Below are positions 45,101 to 52,176 of a DNA stretch of 64,000 nucleotides, in pieces. Each line of letters begins with the position of its first letter. Position 1 is the first letter of the stretch. Source of the stretch: JBEKCP01 sp049509515. Lineage in GTDB: Bacteria > Planctomycetota > Planctomycetia > Pirellulales > Thermoguttaceae. The notes beneath the pieces were generated by a model, which was not told the origin of the DNA, ran no database searches, and worked only from the letters and a program-made list of their open reading frames with translations. The stretch lies in the NCBI GenBank assembly GCA_049509515.1, contig JBEKZV010000022.1, positions 16,894 through 80,893 on the forward strand. The letters are read 5' to 3'. The position numbers and the translations under genes are program-made.

Positions 45101-45644
45101 CCTGGGCCTCTTGGACCCGGAGCGGCGCGACGAGTCCAGCGCCAAGCTCGACGTCCTCCTGGCGCAACTGGCCGAGGTGCTCGACGAGGGGCACAAGGCC
45201 CTGGTGTTCTCGCAGTTCACTTCGCTCCTGGCGATCGTCCGCCGCCGGCTCGACAAGGAGAACATCGTCTACGAGTACCTCGACGGGCGGACCCGGCAGC
45301 GGCAGCAGCACGTCGAGCGATTTCAGAACGACCCGGCCTGCCCGCTGTTCCTCATCAGCCTCAAGGCGGGCGGCCAGGGCCTGAACCTCACGGCGGCCGA
45401 CTACGTGTTCATCCTCGATCCCTGGTGGAATCCGGCCGTCGAGGCCCAGGCGGTGGACCGCACGCACCGCATCGGGCAAACCCGCCGTGTCTTCGCGTAC
45501 CGGCTCATCGCCCGGAATACCGTTGAAGAAAAGATCGTCGAGCTGCAGCGGAGCAAGCGGCACCTGGCCGAGGCGATCGTCTCGGCCGGGGGCGACCTGC
45601 TGCGGACCCTCACGGCCGAGGACCTGGCGATGCTGTTGGGTTGA
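42150..45644 (+). CDS. SWIM zinc finger / SNF2-family helicase
   Basis: A 1164-aa Swi2/Snf2-type DNA-dependent ATPase, HepA/RapA-like in layout. An N-terminal SWIM finger (about 65-83, CTCPYFRDVGPCKHIWAA) is followed by a long bacterial-specific region (to about 680). The ATPase has motif I DDMGLGKT (about 709-717), motif II DEAQ (about 810) and TGTPVENH. The C-terminal lobe holds ALVFSQFTSLLAIV, SLKAGGQGLNLTAADYVFIL and DRTHRIGQTRRV. SNF2 proteins of this type remodel protein-DNA or stalled polymerase complexes. Two oddities: residues of about 112-121 (EEGVRCQVSGAS region) come from a heptamer array, and a loop SKGLGRGNLAACEGDTLPSP interrupts the usual linker. Confidence 0.93.
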   Translation: MPFANRCSHEFDSGVRLRGERYFRQGRVQIQAAGGSSMSARVRGAGRYAVLLDWSGAESGTVESSCTCPYFRDVGPCKHIWAAMLAADARFLGPPAGGGRLAVAERESAGEEGVRCQVSGASPGDLAEGDYSAADFMPALEKFAAGRPADRAGDALGGPPWRRTRHGSRPGRGTWRDRLAAVFQAGSSANLGGPALPLPGKTREAWYVLDVTSTASAGSPVIRFYQRETKLNGEFGKRRAVSIVADELERFTRAEDREILRLLLAGNEPAAGYRDPYRSGYGYYGYVPRIPGVSLAGGGYEYLLPKLCATGRLLWMLDSSQQDVEEDGRPLAWDDGPPWRFRLRVEADDARGRWVLGGELVRPGQEAPMPLVKPVLLLAKGLMLLEDRLARLEVGDVFEWIAALRQSTGIEVPYRDRWELLESLWQLASRPEMDLPANLRCEEVRLPPEGRLIVHSPSHSYANRLYADVEFQYGGKRVAAGERCEALLDAEKERVLVRQLDKEREMLAFLAERGARPADHGAREHALWIPHQCLGGLVQAAVRAGWIVEADGQRVRKAGQWRLSVTSGVDWFDLEGTCDFDGVGARLPDVLEALRHGQDYVRLDDGSRGLLPQEWLAQFGGLVSLGEAEGDSVRFRPCQALLLDALLAAEKNASVDRQFAHVRRKLRSFQGVARRGEPRGFRGQLRDYQKDGLGWLDFLRDFRLGGCLADDMGLGKTVQVLALLQSRRLRPRRDGRRGPSLVVVPRSLVFNWIEEARRFTPNLRIRDYTGQARDGTLEDLDQCDLLVTTYGTLHRDIVKLKDIRFDYAILDEAQAIKNAQSQRAKACRLLRADHRLAMTGTPVENHLGELWSLFEFLNPGMLGRSSAFQRFSKGLGRGNLAACEGDTLPSPQTVPPDDGNLEVLRRALGPFILRRTKEQVLTELPQKTEQTLHCDLEGIQRKKYDELRDYYRATLSERIQQNGLAQSKIHVLEALLRLRQAACHLGLLDPERRDESSAKLDVLLAQLAEVLDEGHKALVFSQFTSLLAIVRRRLDKENIVYEYLDGRTRQRQQHVERFQNDPACPLFLISLKAGGQGLNLTAADYVFILDPWWNPAVEAQAVDRTHRIGQTRRVFAYRLIARNTVEEKIVELQRSKRHLAEAIVSAGGDLLRTLTAEDLAMLLG
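42485..42514 (+). repeat. Heptanucleotide tandem array inside the SNF2 gene
   Basis: AGGTGTC three times, then AGGTGCC and AG: four consecutive 7-base units read in frame as part of VRCQVSGA. The sequence is the complement type of the GACACCT array at 19.5 kb. Confidence 0.75.
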
Positions 45645-45706
45645 GGGATTAGGTCTTGGGACTTAGGTCTTGGGACTTAGGTCTTGGGTCTTGGGACTTG
45701 GGTCTT
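45645..45706. repeat. Heptanucleotide tandem array (GGGACTT/AGGTCTT type)
   Basis: Units alternate AGGTCTT and GGGACTT for eight full copies (45651-45706) after a partial unit. The array starts at the base after the SNF2 stop codon. The rest of the gap to 45938 holds only a repeat element. Confidence 0.8.
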
Positions 45707-45791
45707 AGTTTGGAAATCCAAGACCCACGGCCCTTCCGCCCTCCCTGGCCTGCCGCCAGGGCCAACGCTACAATGTTTCTATTGTGGAAAT

Positions 45792-45893
45792 GTAGGGTGG
45801 GTCGAGCGCAGCGAGCCCCACCACAAGAATTCGCCCGAAAAATGGTGGGGCTCGCCGACCATGCTCTGCATGGTGCCCGTCGACCCACCCTAC
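45792..45893. mobile_element. Palindromic repeat copy C
   Basis: A complete 102-base core, GTAGGGTGGGTCGAGCGCAG to CGTCGACCCACCCTAC, with the central GAATTCGCCCGAAAAATGG. It lies in the leader region of the phosphohexomutase gene, 45 bases before its ATG. Confidence 0.85.
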
Positions 45894-45938
45894 CCGGCAG
45901 TCCAAGGATCTCGCCAAACTGGAAACGGAGTATCGCCG

Positions 45939-48215
45939 ATGTCCGCGGAAGACCCGAAAGACGTGTTGGAGTTGGCGCGGGACGGGATCGCCCGCTACCT
46001 CGGCGACGCCTTGGCCGCCGGGCAGATCGACGAGTCGTCGTACCGCCAGGCCGGCCAGAACACGCTGCCCAATCTGAAGACGTGGCTGGAGGACGAGGAC
46101 CTGCTGCGGGTTTCGCCGAATCTCCGCCAGGGGCTCGAACAGGTCATCCGCGAGGGGCGGTGGGAGGACCTGGTGAACGCCTTCCGCCAGCGGGCGCGCT
46201 TCGGCACCGGCGGCATCCGCGGGATGATGGCTTTCGACCGCCAGTCGATCGAGATGCTCGTCGAGCAAGGCATCACGGCGCCGATCCTCAAGGGTCCGAA
46301 CACGATCAACGACGTGGTGCTGCTCTGGACCTCGGCGGGCGTGGCCCAGTACGGCCGCCGGCAGCGCCCGCCGCTGGCGAAGGTGGTGATCGGCTACGAC
46401 AGCCGGGTCCGCGGCCGCGACCTGGCCGAGATCGTGGGCCGGCTCTTCCTGGCCTACGACTACACGCTGTACTTCTTCGACGAGCCTTGCCCGTATCCCG
46501 AGATGACCTTCGCCGTGCCCTACGCGGAGATCAAGGCGGACATCGGGATCCTCATTTCGGCCAGTCACAACGATTACCGCTACAACGGCTACAAGCTGTC
46601 GTGCGGCAACGGGTCGCAGTTCGATCCGCACGAGCGCGACGAGATGTACAACAAGTACATCGCGCAGGCCAGCCCTAAAGACATCCTGCTCTGCCCGCTG
46701 GGTGACGCCGCGCCCGGGAAGCTGGTTTTCCTGGGCGGCGAGGCCCCGCTGCCGAAGGTGGATTATTTCGGCCGCGAGGACCGCATCCTGAACCTGCACA
46801 AGAAGTACGCGGAGCAGGTGAAGAAGTTCCTGTTTACGCCGGACCTCGCGGCGCGGCAGGCCGGCTCGCCGAACCCGTTGAAGATCGCGTTCTGCGCGTT
46901 TCACGGCGCCGGGCGGCGGGCCGTGCCGCGGCTGCTGGGCGAGGTGGGCTTCCAGGAGGCCAACGTCGAGATCATCACCCGCCACCGGTTGAACGACCTC
47001 AATGGCCTGTTCCCTTCTTTTTGCAGCCGGCCGGGCCGCGAGCGGCAGCCGGACCCCGGCGACGCCCGGGCCGCCAAGGTCGCCGTGCGGGCCCTCCAGG
47101 ACCAGTTGTCCGCCAAGCCGGGGCACTGGCAGTTCGCGGACCTGGACATCCTCATCGGCACCGACCCGGACGCCGACCGCTGCGGCGTGGTGGTCAAGGT
47201 CCCGCCGGCGCAGCGGCACCTCTACGGCGGCCAGGATTGGGTGCTCCTGCCGGCCGACTTGATGTGGGCCCTGCTGGTCTGGTACCGCCTGCACCGCGAA
47301 GCGGAGCCGCACGGCAAGCTGCCGGAGGCGGAAAAGAAGTTCATCGTCCTCTCGCACACCACCTCCGACGCCATCGCCCTGGTAGCGCGGAAGTACGGGC
47401 TGGGCGTGGTGAAGACCTGGGTGGGATTCGCCGCGCTGGCCGCCGCGGTCCGCGACGTGTGGGGGGGCAAGCCGCTGCCGCCGTTGGTGGAGGGACGCGA
47501 CGCGCCCGCCGCCGAATTGTGCCACCCCTATCTCTTCGAGCACGAGGCGATGGACGGCGGCCTCCGCTCGTTCAACGTGGCGGCCATGGAACAGAGCAAC
47601 GGATTCTCGATCCTCGGCGGGCCGCCGCCGGACAGCCGCTCGCTGGGCACCGGCGGCCACGTCCGCGACAAGGACGGCACGCTGGCCGCCCTCCTGATCG
47701 CCGAAGTGGCCGCCTGGGCCAAAGAACAGGGCTCCACGCTCTTCGAGCTCATCGACCAGCACGTACACCTCGACCCCGACGTGGGGCTGTTCGTCAACTA
47801 CTACGAGCCCGACCCGCTGGACGGCGAGTATCCGGGCATCGAAGGCGACCGCAAGAAGAAGGACATCCTCCGCCGCGCCCTGGGCTACTTCCAGCTCGCC
47901 CTGGCCGGCGACCTCGAGATCGGCGGCTGCCCGGTGACCTCGGCGGTCCTCTATCGCACGGGCAAGTACGACGCCATCTATCCGCCCAGCGCCGATTTCC
48001 GCTTCCCCGACGAGGGCGTCCGCTTCTACTTCGGCGACCGGCTGAACCACGCGACGGTGCGGCCCTCCGGCACGGGCAATTCGCTGCGGTTCCACGTGCA
48101 GTTGCGCGACCGTGATCCGCGGGCCGACCTGGTGGGGCGGAAGCAGGAGCTGATGTCCCGCGCCAAGCGGATCACGGACCATCTCCGCAAGCTGCTCAAG
48201 GCCCCGCGGCGGTAA
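45939..48215 (+). CDS. Phosphoglucomutase/phosphomannomutase family protein
   Basis: A 758-aa alpha-D-phosphohexomutase, interconverting hexose 1- and 6-phosphates via a phosphoserine. The active-site loop is ISASHNDYRYNGYK (about 204-217), with the phosphorylated Ser before His. The magnesium loop is GTDPDADRCG (about 406-415). The C-terminal phosphate-binding loop is VRPSGTGNSLRF (about 706). It is longer than bacterial PGM/PMM (450-580 aa), owing to an N-terminal extension and inserts near 330-350 and 440-500; eukaryotic-like PGM2 types are similar in size. GGAG lies upstream of the ATG at 45939. It likely feeds sugars released by nearby glycosidases into glycolysis or cell envelope synthesis. 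The preferred sugar is unknown. Confidence 0.92.
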   Translation: MSAEDPKDVLELARDGIARYLGDALAAGQIDESSYRQAGQNTLPNLKTWLEDEDLLRVSPNLRQGLEQVIREGRWEDLVNAFRQRARFGTGGIRGMMAFDRQSIEMLVEQGITAPILKGPNTINDVVLLWTSAGVAQYGRRQRPPLAKVVIGYDSRVRGRDLAEIVGRLFLAYDYTLYFFDEPCPYPEMTFAVPYAEIKADIGILISASHNDYRYNGYKLSCGNGSQFDPHERDEMYNKYIAQASPKDILLCPLGDAAPGKLVFLGGEAPLPKVDYFGREDRILNLHKKYAEQVKKFLFTPDLAARQAGSPNPLKIAFCAFHGAGRRAVPRLLGEVGFQEANVEIITRHRLNDLNGLFPSFCSRPGRERQPDPGDARAAKVAVRALQDQLSAKPGHWQFADLDILIGTDPDADRCGVVVKVPPAQRHLYGGQDWVLLPADLMWALLVWYRLHREAEPHGKLPEAEKKFIVLSHTTSDAIALVARKYGLGVVKTWVGFAALAAAVRDVWGGKPLPPLVEGRDAPAAELCHPYLFEHEAMDGGLRSFNVAAMEQSNGFSILGGPPPDSRSLGTGGHVRDKDGTLAALLIAEVAAWAKEQGSTLFELIDQHVHLDPDVGLFVNYYEPDPLDGEYPGIEGDRKKKDILRRALGYFQLALAGDLEIGGCPVTSAVLYRTGKYDAIYPPSADFRFPDEGVRFYFGDRLNHATVRPSGTGNSLRFHVQLRDRDPRADLVGRKQELMSRAKRITDHLRKLLKAPRR

Positions 48216-48249
48216 CGGCGGGGGGTGGCAAGATCGTAGGGATTCCGGC

Positions 48250-48822
48250 ATGGCGAAATGCGCGTACTGCGGGACTATCATCGTCTTCGGCGGCAAGAAG
48301 GACGGTGGTCTGCGGTACTGCAACAGCGGATGCTGGCAAAAGGGGGCGCCCGTTCGGCTTAGGCGACAGGTTGAGGAGTGGCTGCCGGACGACGCCGTCC
48401 AGGAGCACGCCGCCGCGGTTCATCAGGGCAAGTGCCCCCGTTGCCACGGCCCGGGCCCGGTCGATGTGCATGTCTCGCACCGCGTGTGGTCGGCGATTAA
48501 AGTGACCCGTTGGTCCAGCCGTTCCCGGGTATGCTGCCGGGCCTGCGGCGCGAAGGCCAAGCTGGGCGACGCGGTGTTCAGCTTTTTCTTGGGCTGGTGG
48601 GGATTTCCGTTCGGCCCGATCATGACCCCGCTCCAGGTCCTGCGGAACCTGGCTGGGCTGCTGTCGCGTCCGGATCCCAGCCGCCCGTCCACGGCGCTTC
48701 TCTGCCTGGCCCGGGAAAGCCTGGCACGGGATTTCCTCCGGGAGCAGCAAGCCGGAAAGCGAATCTTGCCCCACGCCGGCCCGGCGGGACTACCCCCCGA
48801 CGCCCCGGCTGGTGTAGACTGA
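48250..48822 (+). CDS. Zinc ribbon hypothetical protein, 190 aa
   Basis: An unknown protein with several cysteine knuckles: CAYCGT at the N terminus, YCNSGC at about 25, CPRCHGPG at about 62 and CCRACGAKAKLGD at about 95. A hydrophobic segment (AVFSFFLGWWGFPFGPIMTP) follows and could sit in or against the membrane. The C-terminal quarter is helical. The ATG at 48250 lies 35 bases after the mutase stop, and the next gene starts 46 bases beyond, so the three are likely one operon. A metal-dependent regulatory or membrane role is only inferred. Confidence 0.72.
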   Translation: MAKCAYCGTIIVFGGKKDGGLRYCNSGCWQKGAPVRLRRQVEEWLPDDAVQEHAAAVHQGKCPRCHGPGPVDVHVSHRVWSAIKVTRWSSRSRVCCRACGAKAKLGDAVFSFFLGWWGFPFGPIMTPLQVLRNLAGLLSRPDPSRPSTALLCLARESLARDFLREQQAGKRILPHAGPAGLPPDAPAGVD

Positions 48823-48867
48823 TTGTCTCTGCCATTACCGCTCACTTTCCCCCAAGGAGGACTTCCC

Positions 48868-49800
48868 GTGGCATCCGAACACCAGCGGCTCAGCCGCCGG
48901 GCATTCATGGGCGAATCGCTGCTGGCTTCGGGGGCCGGGGCCGTGGCCGGGTTGGGCCTGGAAGGGCTGGCGGCGGACGCCCGGGCGGCCCAGCCCCCTG
49001 CCCACCCCTCCGCCGGCACACCTCACAAAGGGCTCCCTTGCGGCACGATCGGCAAACTCAAGATCAGCCGGCTCATCTGCGGGGGAAACCTGTTTGCGGG
49101 TTCCGCCCATAGCCGCAACCTGATCTACGTGGCCGCCTTGATGCAGAAGTATTTCACCCCCGAAAAGATCATGGACACCCTGGAGCTTTGCGAAGCCAAC
49201 GGGGTCAACACGGCCGTCATGCGGTGCGACCAGCACATCATCGGCGTCCTGGATCGCTATCGGAAGGAGCGGGGCGGCAAGATCCAGTGGATCGCGCAGA
49301 CGTACCCCACCGCCACCGAGCTGACGAACGTCAAGCTGGCCATCGACAACGGGGCCGTCGCCGTTTTCCCGCAGGGAGGGGTCGGCGATCAACTGGTGGG
49401 CGCCGGGAAGCTGGATGCGCTGGGCAAGGTGATTTCCTTCGTGCGGCAGAACGGCCTTGCCGCCGGCGTCGGCTCGCACTCCCTCGACACGCCCAAGGCC
49501 GTCGAGAAGCACGGCCTGGCGCCCGACTTCTACTTCAAGACGTGCAACAACGTCGGCTACAATTCCCAGGAGCCGCGGGAGATTGCCGAGTTCATGAAGA
49601 CGGTCCAGCGGCCCTGGATTGCCTTCAAGGTGCTGGGGGCAGGGGTGGTCAAGCCGCGCGACGGTTTCTCCCTGGCACTCGGCATGGGCGCCGACTTCAT
49701 GGCCGTGGGGATGTTCGACTTTCAGGTCCAGGAAGACGTGAAGATCGTGGCCGAGCTGCTCTCCGGCGACCTCAAGCGGCAGCGGCCCTGGCGGTCGTGA
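48868..49800 (+). CDS. Aldo/keto-reductase-like protein, Tat-exported
   Basis: A 310-aa TIM-barrel protein related to aldo/keto reductases. The start is GTG 48868, supported by AAGGAGG seven bases upstream. The twin-arginine signal is LSRRAFMGESLLASGAGAV. After it, GTIGKLKISRLICGGNLFAG matches the AKR beginning. The usual Asp-Tyr-Lys-His tetrad is not clear: the Tyr region is altered (NLIYVAALMQKYF), and EKIMDTLELCEANGVNTAVM replaces the common TAxxYG motif. Catalysis may therefore differ, and a non-redox role is possible. It is typical of Tat-exported AKR-like proteins in planctomycetes by my recollection. Confidence 0.75.
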   Translation: MASEHQRLSRRAFMGESLLASGAGAVAGLGLEGLAADARAAQPPAHPSAGTPHKGLPCGTIGKLKISRLICGGNLFAGSAHSRNLIYVAALMQKYFTPEKIMDTLELCEANGVNTAVMRCDQHIIGVLDRYRKERGGKIQWIAQTYPTATELTNVKLAIDNGAVAVFPQGGVGDQLVGAGKLDALGKVISFVRQNGLAAGVGSHSLDTPKAVEKHGLAPDFYFKTCNNVGYNSQEPREIAEFMKTVQRPWIAFKVLGAGVVKPRDGFSLALGMGADFMAVGMFDFQVQEDVKIVAELLSGDLKRQRPWRS

Positions 49801-49947
49801 GAGGGCCAGCGCGGCGGGACGTTGAGCGGGCGACCACGCACGGCGCGGTGCCCTGCCCGCCGTGTTGTAGCATGGCTTTTTCGGCACATCGAACGGCGGG
49901 CAAGCCCGCCCGCTAAACGTCAGTTTCCCACAACCCAACGGTGTACT

Positions 49948-52098
49948 ATGCTGCACGCCTTCATCAAGACCGCTGCCGCCGCACTGCTGACGCTGGCAAT
50001 CGCCGGCCGGCTCGGGCCGCCGGCTGCCGCACTGGATCTCGACAAACCGTCCGCGGCCCAGAGCGCGGAGACGGTGGAAACCTGCCGGCTGGCAGTCGCG
50101 GCCGGCGAGGCGTTGGAGCAAGGGGAGGGGGCCTGGGGCGTTCGGCTTCACGGCGGCCGGGCGGTGGGCCTCTACGACCGCGTGCTCGTGGAGGACGACG
50201 GGCCGGGCATCGGCTGCACCGCCGAGTGGATGAAGACCGACCGGGCGCCCACCACCGAGATCGCCGCAGACACGCAGATCAAGAAAGTGCTGTACGTCGA
50301 GCGGCCCCGCGCCGCGGAGGCCCGGCTGTGCGTGCCGCCGGGCGTGGCCGTAGAGCTCAACGGCCGGGCCGTCGAGGTTGCAGCCGGCGAGTCCTTTCCC
50401 CAGGTTCCCGTCTCGACGTTGAAATGGGGCCGGAACGAGGTCGTCCTTTCCTGCCGCGGCAGTACACGCCAAGCGATCAGGTACGCCCCGACCGCAGACA
50501 TCCTCCGCAACGCCCCGGACCGCAAGGACCGCCCGCACCGCAGCTTCCGCACGAGCGACGGCGGGAAGACCTGGGAGCCGATCCCGGGGGAATACATGGT
50601 CCGCCTGCACCTGGTCCAGTACGTGCCGCAAGGCCGCTTCGTTTCGGCGGTGATGGACCTGGGGCAAGAGGCGGGAGCGGGCCAAGGGCGCGGCGGGGCC
50701 CCGCTGGTGACGCCGGCCTCGATCCAGTCGGTCTCGCTGCGGGCCGAGGCCGCCACGCCGGAGGGCACGCGGGTGGAGCTGGCCGTCCGCAGCGGGCGGA
50801 GCCCCGTGGTCGAGCCGGGGTTGTGGTCGGGCTGGCAGCCGGCCGGGGGGCCGGTCGCCAAGGGGCATCGCTACCTGCAATGGCAGGCCGTGCTGGTCAC
50901 CAACGACCCGCTCCGCACGCCGCTGGTGCGGAGCGTGGCCGTGGAGGCCAAGGTCCGCCGCGGGCGGATGCCGCCGTGGGCGGGCGGCTTGAAGACGGTC
51001 GCGTGGCACAACGAGCACATCCGCTATACGTCCCTGCCGTTCGAGTACGAGGACCCGCTGCACCCCCGCATGGTCGCGCTGCGGCGGAAGTACAAGCTGG
51101 ATAACGTGGTGTCCGGAGCGGCAACGGAGACGGAGCAACTTGTGCGGCTGCGGGACTGGGTGGCGCATCAATGGAGTTACACCCCGCCCGCGGTCCGCTA
51201 CCCCGCCTGGGACGCGGACGAGATCCTCACGCGAAAATACGGTTTCTGCGTGCAGTATGCGATCACGATGATGCAGACCGCGATCAGCCTGGGCCACCAG
51301 GCGCGGTTCGTGTTCGGCTACAACCCGGGGGCCCCTCAGGAAGGCGGGCACGAGGTCTGCGAGATCTGGTCCAACGAGCACCGCAAGTGGATCTTCTTCG
51401 ACGTCAACGGGAACTGGCACTACGTCGATCCCAAGACGGGCGTGCCGATGAGCATGTTGGAAGTACACGATCTGCTGCTGGCGACGTATTACGGCGGCCG
51501 GCCCGCCACGCTGGAGAATGGGCCGCAGAAGAAGGTGCCTGCGGACGGGATTGCGATTTGCTATGGGACCAGCCTGGCCCCCGGGGTGCCGCCCAAGGGG
51601 CCGATTCCCGGCATTCCCCGCGAGGCGCTCGGCGAGCTGGAGACCCACATGGTCGGCGGCCGCTACACCGTTCCCACGCGGTGGCTGTTGCTCGCCTACA
51701 TGCCGCGGAACAACTTCTACGCCCACGCCTATCCCCAGCCGAAAACGCAAGGCTGCGGCTGGAGCTGGTCGGAGTATTGGTGCTGGGAGGACGCCGTGAC
51801 TCCCAAGCGGTGGCTGTTCCGCCACTTCACTTCCCGGCGGAGCGACCTGGATTGGACCCTGAACCAGGTGTGCTTCGATGCCGCGCTCGGCGACCGGCCC
51901 GGGGCGCTGGCCGTGCAAATGGGGACCTTCACGCCCTATTTCGACACGTTCCTGGTGCGGGTGGACACCGGGGCGTGGCAGGAGTCGCCGCGGGAGTTTC
52001 CGTGGCAGCTCCATGCGGGCGGCAACCGCGTCGAGATGCGGACCCGCAACCGGGCCGGCGTCTTGGGGCCGATCAGTTTCCTCGATGTCGAGAAGTAG
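49948..52098 (+). CDS. Secreted transglutaminase-like protein
   Basis: A 716-aa exported protein with a signal peptide (MLHAFIKTAAAALLTLAIAG). Residues of about 30-340 are beta-rich, including a BNR-like motif TSDGGKTWEPIPGEY. The transglutaminase core (about 390-500) has Cys in KYGFCVQYAITMMQTAISLG, His in EGGHEVCEIWSNEHRKW and Asp in FFDVNGNWHYVD, a complete Cys-His-Asp triad. The C-terminal 220 residues carry Trp/Tyr-rich beta segments. Such proteins may cross-link or hydrolyse peptides at the envelope; substrates are unknown. The start at 49948 is chosen for its signal. A repeat fragment begins at the base after the stop. Confidence 0.85.
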   Translation: MLHAFIKTAAAALLTLAIAGRLGPPAAALDLDKPSAAQSAETVETCRLAVAAGEALEQGEGAWGVRLHGGRAVGLYDRVLVEDDGPGIGCTAEWMKTDRAPTTEIAADTQIKKVLYVERPRAAEARLCVPPGVAVELNGRAVEVAAGESFPQVPVSTLKWGRNEVVLSCRGSTRQAIRYAPTADILRNAPDRKDRPHRSFRTSDGGKTWEPIPGEYMVRLHLVQYVPQGRFVSAVMDLGQEAGAGQGRGGAPLVTPASIQSVSLRAEAATPEGTRVELAVRSGRSPVVEPGLWSGWQPAGGPVAKGHRYLQWQAVLVTNDPLRTPLVRSVAVEAKVRRGRMPPWAGGLKTVAWHNEHIRYTSLPFEYEDPLHPRMVALRRKYKLDNVVSGAATETEQLVRLRDWVAHQWSYTPPAVRYPAWDADEILTRKYGFCVQYAITMMQTAISLGHQARFVFGYNPGAPQEGGHEVCEIWSNEHRKWIFFDVNGNWHYVDPKTGVPMSMLEVHDLLLATYYGGRPATLENGPQKKVPADGIAICYGTSLAPGVPPKGPIPGIPREALGELETHMVGGRYTVPTRWLLLAYMPRNNFYAHAYPQPKTQGCGWSWSEYWCWEDAVTPKRWLFRHFTSRRSDLDWTLNQVCFDAALGDRPGALAVQMGTFTPYFDTFLVRVDTGAWQESPREFPWQLHAGGNRVEMRTRNRAGVLGPISFLDVEK

Positions 52099-52156
52099 AA
52101 AAATGGTGGGGCTCACCGACCAACGCCGCGCGTCGGTGCCCGTCGACCCACCCTAC
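52099..52156. mobile_element. Palindromic repeat copy D, right half only
   Basis: From AATGGTGGGGCTCACCGAC to CGTCGACCCACCCTAC: the right half of the element. It begins directly at the transglutaminase stop codon and ends 20 bases before the symporter ATG. Confidence 0.8.
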
Positions 52157-52176
52157 TATCCAAGGAGCGACAACGC

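Noticed and set aside
42150..45644. A DISARM- or BREX-like defence locus around the SNF2 helicase
   Set aside because: No methyltransferase, PLD, DUF1998 or BREX component is adjacent; the helicase stands alone with its own promoter.
48250..48822. Membership of a toxin-antitoxin or defence system for the zinc ribbon gene
   Set aside because: Neighbours are a metabolic mutase and an exported reductase-like protein; there is no nuclease, kinase or antitoxin motif to support it.
49880..49925. GCGGGCAAGCCCGC hairpin upstream of the transglutaminase gene as a terminator
   Set aside because: A palindrome is present but no T-run follows on either strand; it could equally be another short dispersed repeat, so no call was made.
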